Assembly: GCA_022496805.1 (NCBI GenBank)
Contig: CM040096.1
Coordinates: forward strand, 9,115,501 to 9,179,500
Direction: 5' to 3'
DNA length: 64,000 nt
Source: Pohlia nutans
Lineage: Eukaryota; Streptophyta; Bryopsida; Bryales; Mniaceae
Shown here: positions 34,500-46,712 of the stretch, in pieces
Numbering within the stretch: position 1 is the first letter of the stretch
Layout of the letters: every line of letters begins with the position of its first letter
Notes under the pieces: model-generated
Database searches by the model: none
The model's input: the letters and a program-made list of their open reading frames with translations, nothing else
Told to the model about the DNA's origin: nothing
Made by a program: the position numbers and the translations under genes

Positions 34500-37236
34500 A
34501 TGTCGTGGGCGGGACCGGACAACTTTCCTGCGACTTCCCTCGCCGACAATCTCGACAGTGAGTTTCCTGGCGTTTCTTTTGAATTCTACGTAGCATATGG
34601 TATTTTGCGGGAAATCGGATGAAATGTGAGTTTAAATTAGGTTTTGTTTATTTTCGTCCGATGATTTGGCAATGTAGCAATATGACATGAGGAATAATTC
34701 CGCCATCTGTAGTATTGGATGCGTTGTTATCTGCAGACCTATGGTGTAGATTTGACTATTCAATGGATTTTCGGATATAATCAACAAGCGCAATTAACGA
34801 GGCAGTGTTGCGTATCAATTAGGGTATGGTACATGGTGTCGTAAATGTCGAGGGCCGGTTGGTGAGAAATTAGTTATGCGTAGTAACTTCGGAAATGGCG
34901 AGAAGTAGTTGGAATCTAGGGTTTTGAGTAGCAAGGGGTGTACCAGTAATTGGTTTGAGCGAACAAGCAGGCGTAAGGCGTAAACTTAACTTGTTTGTTC
35001 TGTGAGATTTCTTTCTTCGGAAGGTGTTAGATTCTATCTGTTTTGGTAAGTCATTTTTGAGAAAGTTTTAACAGTTGATAGCTGACTGTCTGTTTGGGGA
35101 AGTGTTTATGTTTGAGTATGGTACATGGTGTCGTAAATGTCGAGGGACTGTAGGAGAGAAATTAGGTCTGCGTAGAAACTTAAATGGTCTTGGAAATGGC
35201 GATTAGTAGTTGGAATCTAGGGTTTTGAGCAGCAAGGGGTGTACCAGTAATTGGATTGAGTGAACAAGTAGGCGTAGACCTAACTTGTTGTCAAGCTCTG
35301 TTCTGTGAAATTTGCTTCTTCGGAAGGTATTAGATTCTATCTGATATTTGTAGGTCAATTAGGGTATGGTACATGGTGTTGTAAATGTCGAATGACCGGT
35401 AGGATTATGTGTAGTAACTTTAATGGTCTTGGAAATGGCGATTAGTAGTTGGAATCTAGGGTTTTGAGCAGCAAGGGGTGTACCAGTAATTGGTTTGAGT
35501 GAACAAGCAGGCGTAAGGCGTAAACCTAACTTGTTTGTTCTGTGAAATTTGTCTATTCGGAAGATGTTAGATTCTATCTGATATTGGTAGATCATTTTTG
35601 TGGGAGTGTTAACAGTTGAAAACTGACTGTCTGTTTGAGGAAGTGTTTATGTATGAAGGATTTCGTTGTAGGTTATCTCTATCTTAGTGCTTATGATGAG
35701 TTTGAGATTAGTTTGATCGGAAAGTTGAAAGATACGTGCTTTTAGTTTAGCCATTTCCAAGACCTACTGGCCTTTAGAGGTGCAGGGTGGTTTAATATTT
35801 GGCACAGCTTGTTACTGAGTAGCTCGAAGATTGTTTGGGTCTCGGCACATATAGAAGAGTTGTAGTCTAATTGCGTATTGATGTGGCGTTTTTGTATGTA
35901 AATGTCTTTCTGGCCACGAATCTTGCATGCGCCTTAATATTATTCTGGTGCGGATCAAAACTTGCAGAGAAGTTGCTAGTGATATTGCGGGATGGAAGGA
36001 AAATAATTGGCATACTCCGATCTTTTGATCAATTCGGTACGTATTTCCTACCTACGTATATATAGTGCATTTTTGTGTCCTCTTGTTATAAACACAGGTC
36101 ATTGTAATGCTCAATCAAGAATCTTCGCCTTTTATCATTCATAAGCTATACGAGTATTGGAGCTATTCTGTAATCATTAACTGCAATCTATACTTTTCAT
36201 CAAGCACAGAATGGGCCATGCTGATATTTGATGAAACAGCAAATGTAGTGTTGGAGGGAGCACTTGAAAGGATAACGGTCGGAGAGCTATATTGCGATCT
36301 TCCTCTGGGCCTGTATATTATCCGTGGAGAAAATGTCGTTCTCATTGGTGAATTGGTAAGCTTTCTTCTGAAGCTCTTTGGCATTTCTTAATATCCTCTT
36401 CATGCCTATGGCCAGTCCTAAGGGGCCGGAAAGGTGTGGATTACGCAGACTTTCACCCATCTTTTGCCAAGTAGAATATTGTACGGAAGAATTAGGATGG
36501 GTCAGAGATCACAAACAAGTCAACATCGTAAACTTAGAAATATACTTGTACCTATCTAGTTGAAATTGATACTATGAGGTTGCCCGTAGTCATTCTTTTG
36601 AGAAATCAGAGACTAGCTTTGAGTCAAGACTGAAAACCAGGGTCGACTTTTTGTTGACTTTTTAATTTAAGGGAGGCTTACGGCTTGTTTGCTTTCTGGT
36701 TGGGTGCCACAGGATCTTGAGAGGGAGGAGTTGCCATCCTTTATGGTGCTCGTCACTCCTGCCGAAATCAAGCAGGTAATCAAAATCATGCAGAGTCATT
36801 ACATTGTTTGATCTATAGAACTGCTTTTGAGTAATTTGACACTTGTACTCAAGAATATTTAGCTATACCGAACAAGTAATGCAACGCGGGCCGACCTGTA
36901 ACGCAACTCGTGTCCATGTCCTTCGCAATGTTTGAAAATATGAAATTGAACTGGATTGTGATCTACGTTGCTCAAAGGATAGGCCACACAGGGTTCACAT
37001 CTTTTTTGGGGAAGGGAACTGTATCTTACATTTATCTTCTTGAGTTGTGTGCCTGTGGTGATAACCTCGTACCGGTCATAAAACCTCGTCTTGAATTTTT
37101 TAGCCCTGAAATTTTGTTGAAACTGTTACCGCGGCTTAGAAATGTTCTGCTGTTACAGGCACAGAAAGAAGAGAAAGATGCAACAGAGTTGAAGGGTTCG
37201 ATGAGGAAGCGCATGGAGTTTCTGGATCTTGACTGA
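34500..37236 (+). CDS. LSM1: U6 snRNA-associated Sm-like protein LSM1, 5 exons
   Basis: Exons 34500-34557, 35968-36036, 36240-36355, 36713-36775 and 37159-37236 join in frame to 127 residues, the usual plant LSM1 length. It begins MSWAGPDNF. The Sm1 motif includes KKLLVILRDGRKIIGILRSF and the Sm2 motif LYIIRGENVVLIGEL. The C-terminus ends MRKRMEFLDLD, typical of LSM1. The protein is a subunit of the cytoplasmic LSM1-7 ring that binds oligoadenylated mRNA 3' ends and promotes decapping. Intron 1 is 1.4 kb and holds three tandem repeats. All junctions are GT-AG. Exons 2 to 4 each lie inside longer open frames that are intron read-through. Confidence 0.96.
34816..35660. repeat. three imperfect tandem repeats in LSM1 intron 1
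   Basis: Units are about 34816-35115, 35116-35353 and 35356-35660. Shared blocks are GGTACATGGTGTCGTAAATG, TAGTTGGAATCTAGGGTTTT and AAGGGGTGTACCAGTAATTG. Units 1 and 3 keep a tail (AACTGACTGTCTGTTTG-type) that unit 2 has lost. Confidence 0.9.
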
Positions 37237-38197
37237 GCTATGGAATGATTTGAGGGACATGGAGACCCTAGTTTTCCACCTGTACGGATGGCTACCAATT
37301 TCTGTAGCCTCACAAAGCAAACAAAGGGGGGGAACACGCCCCGCCAGTGTGGCGAGTTTAAAGTGTCATGCTGGCCCGCACATTTTATCGCGGATCTGCG
37401 TTCCTAGTGGTGTATTCACCACAAAATTTACCCTCTAGGGTGCCCCCATCCTTATTCTAGTTTTCTTGTTCTGTTCTTCTAGTTGTGGACGACTTGGATG
37501 TCATCCATGCTCTTGTCAGAGTTTCTTCTGCCCACTATCAGTGAAATATCTATTGTGTCAGCTTCAGTACTTTTCCTGCGCCTATGTGTTGTTATTCTGA
37601 AGCCTTCTGCATTCTTAGACTCATTCTGATACACAGCTTCACGTACTGTATTTCCTGTATGTTTTTGTAACGTGTCTGTCCTCACAGGAACTCGAACATG
37701 AATCTAGGAACACGCATTGCACTATGATGTACATTTCGACCTTGTAAGGAGGTTCTGGACCTGCTTTTACCAGGCACACTAACTAAACAGTTATCTGAAT
37801 CACAAGCGCTTCCTTCTTTTAATTGGCTTGTTGGCAACTAACTGCAAATGTATTCACTATTTGTAATATGTGGACACCAGTGTTTGGTTATCCTCTTCAA
37901 ACGTGAAACAGGTACGTGGTGAACGAATATTGAACCCGCGGCCCAATGTTTTGTTCGACACCGTATTCTGTGCTTTGTAGCGACCTCAGTATCTCTACTT
38001 GGAATATGTTATGTAAACAATTTTTTTGTTTGCAACATAGAACTCAAACTGAGAAAGGTAGAAGTTAGCTACAGCTTGTGACTTGATTTTGCACATGCTC
38101 ACACAGGTTTGTGACACTTTATACCTTGAGATTCATACATGTCTGCCAACCATAACTTTGATTGTGGTTACGGTCAACATGTTTTAGTCCTGCAGTC

Positions 38198-41100
38198 CTA
38201 CTTAGACTTCACTGTAGTCAGATCCTCCAATAGTTCTTGCATCAAGTGCTCGTAAATCATCTTGTCGAGTTCTTCCATGACTTCAGCCATTTCAACCCAT
38301 GTGGAGCCCTGAGATTTTAGATCTCTGTGCAGAATGTTTTGCACTGTTGTGCAGATATCTTCTGAAGCGGGGGAGGGGCAGATTTGCAGGTGGTTCCAGA
38401 CTCTTTGGACCAGCGCCTGTTCATGCATGGACGGAGCCAGGTTCATTCCTATCTGTGCATATTTTCGTAATTCAAGCTCATGTCTCAACAGTTCTTCTAC
38501 GAAGTCACAGAGGATACGTTTCTCAACAAGTTTATTGTTGTTTTTTTTGCCCTTAGACGTCCTTTTGAAAGAAATGCTCCCAGTATTCGCAGTCAGTCTG
38601 TATGGCGTCGTTAATTGTGTTCGGCTAACAACGTGCTGCAGGAGATTCTTGTCCACCCAACCTCCGTTTGTGATGCCTGAGGCGACTAAGAGATCACGTA
38701 TGAACTCTCGTTCCTCCTCTCGGCTTTCCAAAACCCTGCCCCGGCGTGTGGACACGATCACGTCATTGTCGTGTGGGAGAAGGATTTCTGGTTTTTTCTC
38801 TCTCAATTGATTGCCGTCTTTATTGCAAGCCCAGCCCAGCAACAAATGGTTCCTCTCTGCAGCTGCTTTTGACGCTCTTGTAAGTTCGTGAAGAGTACGC
38901 GCTCCCCACTCATTCCAGCGGTGGGCACATTCCAACGCCTCCAATGCATCTGCAAGCTCACATGGAATTCTTTTTGTTAAAAGCTGTACTGATTAGTATT
39001 TGTCTGGTCAGTTTGAAACTACGTTCTGTATACGATTTTGGAAGTTCCTTGGATGGTTTCAAATATAACAAAAGTTGGGCCTCCCGTGTTTGCTATCATA
39101 CCGTAGCTCATCCGGCTTGTGAATCAATGCTACTGCATCACTAGGAAGAGATTACCCTTGCTGTATTGATTAACCCCTAAAAACCCAAGAAACCCAAATT
39201 GGATCTCATGTTTTTATTTTGCAGTTTTGAGTAGGTCCTAAGGTAGAAGCACCAACTGTTAGGTACCAATTCCAGTCACCTATGTAAGCACCTGTTGCAA
39301 CTTCTTGAGTTCCCAATCAAATTATCACAACCATTAGTTGTAGTAGTTTGGTGATCAATTATGAATGCCAAGTTAGTAAACTGATTCGACTAGAAATGAA
39401 AAACGAGTATTGGTTCCCCTACTAACATCAATAGTGGTCTATGGAGATTAAGTTTGAAAATTCAGAACAAAATCATACACTGTGACAAAATTGGGCTTGG
39501 TTATTAGAGTTATCCTTAAAGTCACCTTGTGTTTGAATAAGATATTGTGAATTTTGCATTAATGTACTCTTATTTGTTCACCCCAAATAGGTAAAAGGTA
39601 GGGAAGAGCTTAGTGGTCTCTCATTATTAGGTGTGTAAGAGCTTGGAGGTCTTCAAACTCATGGAAAACTAGTTTAGCCGTCTTTCTTGACGGCTAAACT
39701 AGTTTCCCTTGAGTTTAGAGACCACCAAGCTCTTACACACCTAATAATCATAGACCACCAAGCTTTTCCATACTTTTTAACTATTTGGGGTGAATAAATA
39801 AGAGTACATTAAAGCAAAATTCATGGTATCTTATTCAAACACAAGGTGACTTTAAGGATAACTCTATTAAACCCAAAGTTTTATGTGCTGCAGTTTTTTA
39901 TCATTGAAAACCATTGCTCTAAATAGGTTGAAATCCTTAAACTGACAAGTATTGATGCCTTCACCTTATGTGGACTTCTTTTTGTTCAAATTTATTTTCT
40001 GTTTGACCAACACATGCAATGTTCTTCACCGGTTTTGGTGATAGAAAATTTGGTCTTATCTGAATTATTACTTTTTCACAATATGATCAAGTGAATTTGT
40101 CATTTTAAAACCATGAATCCTTGGTCCTTTAGTGGTGAAAGAATTTCAAATCGTGAAATGACTCATCTTCTCGATGCAATGTAGCTGGAACTCATGGTCA
40201 GCTTAAGAGGAGACGCACCGGAATTTGTTGCATACCTTGAAGGATGGCAGTGGTTCTGTTTGCTGTTGCAAGTGGGCTGTCCAGCTGGCTTCCTATTTGA
40301 TTGCTCGCTCTTGTCGCTCCATTGCAATCTACGTCCTTCTGAAGTTCAACTTTCTTTCCTGGTAAATAGTGACTTGTTGGAGCCTGCGTACTGACACTTA
40401 TCAGTTTGGTAACTCTTTTCGTGCTACTATTTGAGTTAACCAAAAAGAAGCGCATCTAACCTCCCTTTTTGGTCTACTTCTAACCTCTCTATTGAACTAT
40501 ACTTGGGTTGAATAGTGTCGTGTCATAGATTGTCCCCTTGTGGGTCATGGGCTTGGAGCTTTGGTGGAATGTGTGGGAGTCATAGCAAGGTGTGGAGAAT
40601 AATGACAGTTGAGTTAACCGAAAACAAAAGAGGTTGCAACAGGAGTCAAACAAAGAGTCTTGTCACTAAAAATAAGATCCACTGTTACATATTCTCAGTG
40701 AATAGTAACTTGGTCTCGAATTGAATAGCAACTGAGGGTTAGGGGAACGTGTTCGCAACTGAGGGTCCTGCAGCTAAGATACTGTCAGGTGCTTGTTTTA
40801 GAGAATTTAGAAACTCGGCTTAGTCTCAGTTTTGAAGCTTTCTTCAACTCAAAACGAGTCTAACAATAGTTTGAGCTGAGTTTCCTCTTTGGGAGCTTCT
40901 TTTCGGTTAACTCTAGTGCCTTGTTTTAGATTGTCTCCCAACTCATCATAGACTAATTTTTGGTCTATTTATATTTTAATATGAACTCAAGAGGAATTCA
41001 ACACGAGTTTGCCAAAACTTTCCTCTTTGGGCTGACTTTTCGGTTAACTCTATTAAGGCTATGATTGGAGGAGAAGAGTTTTGCTACAGGTTTTGTTGTG

Positions 41101-42746
41101 AGCCTGAGATATCAACTCAAGTCAACTCAACGGATATCAACTCAACGGTTATGCAGGTCTAGACGTTCTACTCGTAGCGAAGGGCTCTACAAGGCTGACC
41201 TGGAGGAGCTTTGATTTTCTAGAATTTGAACGCATAGATTATTTCACTAGTCTCTTCTCATAACAACAAAGCAGAGTCACTAAAGAAGAGCTTGACAAGG
41301 TTAGATTGGCCTTTCTTACCTTTGAGCACCTGTTTCTGGATTTCTGAATTCCGTCTTCATTCCTGCTGCTAACCAAGGGCTGGTCAGTTTTGCTGAGAAT
41401 CACAATGGCCACTGGAGCGTTCACGTCTTGTTCTCTTTTTCTGGACCCGAGCTTTGCATCAAGGGCTCGTTGGGATTTCGCCCCCTCCATAAGACTGTTG
41501 CAGTTGAACTGTCTTCTTAACGTCATGAAGGCCGGCCTCGTCTCAAGCTTATTATTGATGGGAGCCTGAGATGATGTGCCTTCGTAAGTATACTGCCGAT
41601 TTCGAATGTGGAAAAACGTGCTGCTGCATTCTGTTTCGATGGGTGTGAGAGGCTGAGATTTATGGTTGCCTTTGGAACTTCGTCTTAGAGTCTCACAGCC
41701 GACTGTCGTTCTCGCTTTAGAAGAACTCGTACTAGTTTCCGTCGTCTCAATACTCTTCCTGAATCTCCTGTATAATCCATATCGTAACTGTTCCGGCTGT
41801 CAGTCACTGGCAGGTACACAACGTACACTACAAATGGGCTTATGCTGTTGGGGTAAAGAATACAGAGGATTTTCAGTTTTGAAATTGGGCTATATGACAA
41901 GATGTGGAACTGTTATGAAACACAAGTTAAAGTTGGGTTCCAAAACTGTTCGATTTTACAGATTCTTACAAATTCACTTGATTGTCGTGATTTAAACCCT
42001 AAAGGACCAAGAAGCCCAAATTGGGCCTTCTTTAGCAGTCTTGAGTAGGTCTTTTGTGGACTTTCCTTGTTCAAAGTTCTTTGTTTCTTGACCAATACAT
42101 GAATACAATGTTCTTCACTGATGTAAAATTTGGTTCCATCTGAATTCTGTTTTTCACAATGTGATCAATTGAATTAGTCATTTAAAAATGATGAATCTTG
42201 GTCCTTTAGGGGTTAAAGGAATGGGCACTGACTGGAGATTAGACAAGAAGCGTACCCGATTTCACTGCTGCTTTGAGAGGCTCGTGGTGGCGATTTGGAC
42301 GGCCATGAATTCCCAGGTTCGTTTTCCAGGCGCTCCACTTTCCTAGTTGAAGAAGTAGCAGATTTTGCACTGCTATTGCGGGAAAGCTTCGCACTCTCCT
42401 GTCCCTGCTGTCTGCTTCGGTCGTTTCTGCTGCCCATATTCTGGTTCCAATATTTTGGAAATGCTTGACACTCGGAATTGACTGGAACGCCATGCCGGTG
42501 AAGTTTCGGAAGGTTAGGTGGGATTATGTGTCGTTGATTCAACCGGTCTTGTACCTTTCCGTCATCGGCCTTGTGCATCGATTTCCTTCGGTTGAAACGC
42601 ATCCATCCCTTGACTTCCGTAGACTGGAAGTACTGCTTGGCTGTTTTTCTGAGATTTTGAAACTGCAGCTGCTCTAGCTGTTGCACTACGTCGCAATAGA
42701 GCGCTTCGAGTCTGTTTCTACTGTGTGGAGTCTTGCTATGACCCAT
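38198..42746 (-). CDS. TRM/LONGIFOLIA-like protein with C-terminal DUF4378, 4 exons
   Basis: Proposed exons on the minus strand are 42746-42256, 41767-41320, 40383-40236 and 38949-38198. The phases agree (2, 0, 1) and give 612 residues. The last exon carries the DUF4378 pattern: REEEREFIRDLLVASG, then VEKRILCDFVEELLRHELE, then the closing WVEMAEVMEELDKMIYEHLM. Exon 2 has an IVIL stretch (APVAIVILSKTDQP) like the short IVxL motifs of TRM proteins. These plant proteins recruit TON1/phosphatase complexes to cortical microtubules and shape cells. The start is the weakest part: the open frame extends upstream to about 42820 behind an acceptor-like site, so a further 5' exon may exist. I did not find the family's MGLD motif. 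Introns 1 and 3 contain E-family elements. Confidence 0.7.
39174..40135. mobile_element. TTAA-type MITE, family E copy 3, split by a foldback
   Basis: The left end is CCCCTAAAAACCCAAG after TTAA 39170-39173; the right end GGTCCTTTAGTGG meets TGAA 40136-40139. Compared with E4 it carries extra DNA from about 39242 to 39975. It lies in the third intron of the TRM-like gene. Confidence 0.78.
39505..39868. mobile_element. long hairpin (foldback) inside E3
   Basis: Arms of about 178 bp (39505-39682 and 39688-39868) are inverted copies with only scattered mismatches. The tip reads CTAGTTTAGCCGTC / GACGGCTAAACTAG. The left arm also matches the split copy at 7.68-9.9 kb. It lies in a transcribed intron on the minus strand. 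Confidence 0.85.
41996..42212. mobile_element. TTAA-type MITE, family E copy 4
   Basis: 217 bp between TTAA 41992-41995 and 42213-42216; ACCCTAAAGGACCAAG ... GGTCCTTTAGGGG. It is the best-preserved E copy and lies in intron 1 of the TRM-like gene. Confidence 0.88.
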
Positions 42747-43124
42747 CTTTTCCCGGTCCAAATGCTTCAATTCTCCTTCACGAAGTCCCCGTTGTCCCGG
42801 AAGCCATATATGTGAGCCTGTCTATGTTACAGGAGTGCCTGAGAATTTAAGTGGGGGACAAAAATTTCGAGCAACATCGACCTTCAAAGCTCTGAAACAG
42901 TTGACTCCCGGCATGCAGGTGGGACAACTTCGGAAGCTTCTATTCTGGACCGCGGGGGTTTGAAATTGATGTAACATCCAACACTGACACAAGATCACAG
43001 CCATCTGTCAGCAACTCCAAAAACAATCCGCATCAAGCTAGAATGAGCTGTCTATGCTTACAACGAGCAGTGGAGAATACAGAATGAACAGTGGCCTCTA
43101 GGAGCCAGGGTTGTTGAATAGAAC

Positions 43125-43256
43125 ATAACATTCAGTAGCTTGCAGTGGCCCCATAGGAGAATGTACAGCACATTCCACACCCAACAGGACCCTCATCAGT
43201 AGCTAATTGGACAGGTGGAAACCCAAGATGATGAGCAGAGTGCTACGGAATGTTAT
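43125..43256. mobile_element. MITE with ATAACATTCAGTAGC ends, copy 1
   Basis: Inverted ends ATAACATTCAGTAGC and GCTACGGAATGTTAT. Internal blocks (CATTCCACACCCAACAG, ACAGGTGGAAACCCAAGATG) are shared with 47173-47339 and 61325-61485. Confidence 0.8.
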
Positions 43257-43259
43257 GAA

Positions 43260-44190
43260 GCTGCTAGAGGTTAACCGTGCTCCCATACCAGTGGCAGTTA
43301 CAGCAATGCGTGAGCAGATTGAAGCAGCTGGTGATGGTGTAGACATAGAGTTGCATGCTATAGAGCTTCGCCTGTGACCATATCGGGGAGTCTAGATTAT
43401 TTTAATCGTCCACGTTGGTACTATAATTTATATGGCTGCGGCTATACTAGCACAGTGACTGCAGCTGCTACTCGATCATTGCAGGAAAACACACTTGTTG
43501 TGCAGGTGATACTACAGTGCAACTACTCAATCAGGCATCTCGACGTAGGAAGGTGTGCAACAAACTCGGAGTCACTTCCATGAAGATTCTTCGTGAATAA
43601 TTCTTCGCCGTTGCTGTCAATCCAACGCACTGGGGTTCTGGACGTGGCTGTCCCATATCCACGGTCTGTCTATCGCACCAGGTACTGTAGTGACGCTCAG
43701 GCTCTCCTCCATAATTGTACTCCCTAACGGATCAAACGTAATTGCAGTTGCTTTCCATTGATGGACCTTCAATTAGCAAACTGCACGGTGCTTTTGGCCT
43801 CTAGTTTTTTGAAGGGATCCATCTGATATCACTTCGATGTTGTAATCTTCAGGCTTTTGTGTAAGGAAAGCTCCCTGGAGAAATGGGGCTCCAGCGTTTG
43901 TCACTGTCAGCATGATATGATCTACACTGGATTTATACAACTTTGGCTTAGACCTGGCTTCATGTGAGAGTAACGTTTCATCTAGAATTTAACGTGTAGA
44001 AGCACGACACTTCTTGGGCTGCTGCCATGATTTAAGGAGTTGTCATGTAGGGGCCATTATTTCCGGCCTTGCAATGTGTAATGCGTGGAGCGTAGGTACA
44101 CAAGTACACGTACAAATTAAACCTCACGGTTCTTGCTGGACGAGAGTATCCTAGCTTGGAGGATCTTCTACTTGCCTTGGCTTCTTCTCG
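43260..44190. other. intergenic, nothing recognised
   Basis: Upstream of the TRM-like gene. It may include an unseen 5' exon or UTR of that gene; no protein-like frame or RNA gene was found. Confidence 0.35.
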
Positions 44191-44193
44191 TAT

Positions 44194-44371
44194 CACTACA
44201 AGGAGAAGGCGTCGCTTTTCACTTGGTAGGTGAGTCAAAATGGCGTCACCTCGTAGTCACTGCCCAGGCGCTCAAGGCTTGGTGAGTACGATTCGTCACG
44301 TAGGACAAGTGTGTACAGTGAACCTCTGACACTGTTCTGAGTGAGAAGCGACGCCTTTGCTAGTAGTAGTG
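44194..44371. mobile_element. 178-bp CACTA MITE
   Basis: CACTACAAGGAGAAGGCGTC ... GACGCCTTTGCTAGTAGTAGTG flanked by TAT (44191-44193, 44372-44374). The subterminal GCGTCGCTTTTCACT and AGTGAGAAGCGACGC also pair. Confidence 0.9.
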
Positions 44372-44468
44372 TATGGCAACTTGGTTTTGAATTGCGGTGA
44401 CATCTACTTTCGTGTTTTGGCTTTGGTTATGGCTATGGGAAAGTGATGCAATTAGATTTACATTTTAA

Positions 44469-44703
44469 CCCTTAAAGGACATGGCTTTCCTGATTCACAC
44501 CCAAAACTTCTTTTAAACTCTATTTTAAGCATGATTCTCTTTTTAATTTATTTTGGTTCTATTCTAAAGAAGTATAGGTGTTTTAAATAAATTTATTTTT
44601 GCATTTAAAAAAGCCCATTTGGTTCCACGGAGTAGAAGTTATGAGCAAGATTCTCCCCAAAAAAGGAGGAAGCCTATGGGACTTATGGTATGTCCTTTAA
44701 GGG
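44469..44703. mobile_element. TTAA-type MITE, family F
   Basis: 235 bp between TTAA 44465-44468 and 44704-44707, with CCCTTAAAGGACAT and ATGTCCTTTAAGGG ends. The ends are close to the CCCTAAAGGACC end of family E but the interior is unrelated. Similar solo ends occur at about 44892 (TCCTTAAAAGAC) and 46263 (CCCTTAAAAGTC). Confidence 0.75.
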
Positions 44704-45441
44704 TTAACAAGCACTAAGGGTAGATCCTACTAGCATTGTCCCTAGAGGTATGGCTAGTCTAACAATAAAATTCCCAATCCATTGATTTTTACCAATTGTG
44801 GTGTTGAAACATCTTGAATTCATGTACATCGTTTAGTGTTGAAATAGTGCAAAAATTAGAATCAAAATAGTGTTGAATCAACTATGTTTAATCCTTAAAA
44901 GACAAGGGTTTTTCCTCATTTTTGAGCACCATATTCACAACTTTCCTTTCGTTTTTTTGAGAAATTTCTTTTTGTACATTATGAAACAAAATATGTAATT
45001 TATTACCTTGATTGATCAAATTAACAAAAAAGAATCATTGTTACAAAGTAGGTCATCAAAAATCTGCTCTTGAGACCATTTTTTGTTGGTTTTTCCTCAA
45101 TTTGAATGACAAGATGCTTCTAAAATTAAAAATTAGAAATTTAAAAGACCAAAACAAAGAAATGTTTATTTGACACACTTTGAAAAAAAATATGATTGAA
45201 GAAACCTCATGGAATTATGCATAATCAATGTTTAGTTGACTTCAGGATGTGTAATTTGTTTGATGTGTATATCTCATTTAATATTGACTATTTTAAGAAA
45301 TAAACAATTTCAATAGATGGGTTGGGAAATTTTAGAGGAGATGATTTTATTAATTTTCTTGCTAAAAACATCATTTTGGAGCTCAAAATATTCATCATTT
45401 TTTGACTCAAAAAATCCTATTAGGGCCTCCTCGTTCATTAA

Positions 45442-46007
45442 CCCCTAACTGCCCAACCGTGCATATTTTGCATGACGTATGGATTTCATCCATGTTTTCT
45501 CATCCGTCATGCACTTTTTGCAGTGTGAATTTTTTACTGATTTTTTATGGGAAGTTAGTTTCATGCATGTGTGATCCAATTAGAAAGGGGGTGATTTGGG
45601 AAACTTTTATGCCTCATTTCATGTTGCAGTATTTCACCAAAAAAATTGATGGTTTAAGTCTAAAAGTGCTCTTGAAAAAGTCCTCATAAAATTAAGCAAC
45701 CAAAAAATCTGCAAAAATCAATACACTTAGAGTATTACATTTTAACCCATCACAAAAAACTTCATCCACAAATTTATCAATATCTTATTCATAATCAAAT
45801 TACAAAATAATTTTGAATTTTAAGTTTCAAATTTTATAGAAAAATATTGGTGATAGCAATCGCAGATCTTATTGTACGAGTAGAATCTAAAATTATAATG
45901 TACAACTTTTTTTCATACATCAAGTTCAAAGTATCCCTCTTAGTTGCAGTTAATAATTCATCTTTGCAAAAGCTGCCCAATCTGGACATGGCAAGGACGT
46001 TTAGGGG
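45442..46007 (+). mobile_element. TTAA-type MITE, family A copy 6
   Basis: 566 bp between TTAA 45438-45441 and 46008-46011. The left-end palindrome has changed but is still a palindrome (GTGCATATTTTGCATGAC region). The 95-residue ORF overlapping it is a by-product. Confidence 0.92.
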
Positions 46008-46688
46008 TTAAGCACAATACACAACAATACCATTTTAGCATTCTTTTTATGTTCTATTACCACACTAAATTGTGCAAAAAGAAATATTACAATAATGTTG
46101 TATTTAGACCATTAATTTGCATTGTTTCAACATTGAAATGATAGTAACAATATATATAAATTTGCATTGTTTCATCATTGTTTCTACACTACCGTAACCA
46201 ATGTATAGATAGAAGTTTGTAATGTATGTGTTCATGAATTGAGTAAAAGTGACAAACCCTCTATCTTCAATGAACCCTTAAAAGTCAAACTAAGCCCGTG
46301 GGGCTTAGTTTTGTACGAATCTCCAAGAATACTTTTGATGTGGTTTACCATTTTTCGATTGATAAAGGCTAATTTGATTCAAAGAAGAGTGAATTGCGGA
46401 TTGAGATTCTTTTATATCCCTCAAGAGATTGTTGTTACTTTATAATAAATTGTCGCTACCTTATACCCAATCTTTAGTTGGTTGTTGAAGGGGAAATTAT
46501 TTTTAGAAAGAGTTAATTTTGACCAAAACTCATTCCATTCTAGCCAAAATATTCATCCATGTTGACATGTTTTCATTCATTTGAATAAATTCTTATTCAA
46601 ATATGATGACTTCATCTGAAATGTAGATGAAAGTGCTACAATGTTTGTTTCACTGGTGCTACCTGTTCGAAAAATGAAAAATTGCAGA

Positions 46689-46712
46689 GAAACCCTAAAC
46701 CCTAAATCCTAG
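46689..46712. repeat. short telomere-type repeat
   Basis: AACCCTAAACCCTAAATCCTA, about three CCCTAAA-type units. No gene follows closely. Confidence 0.6.
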
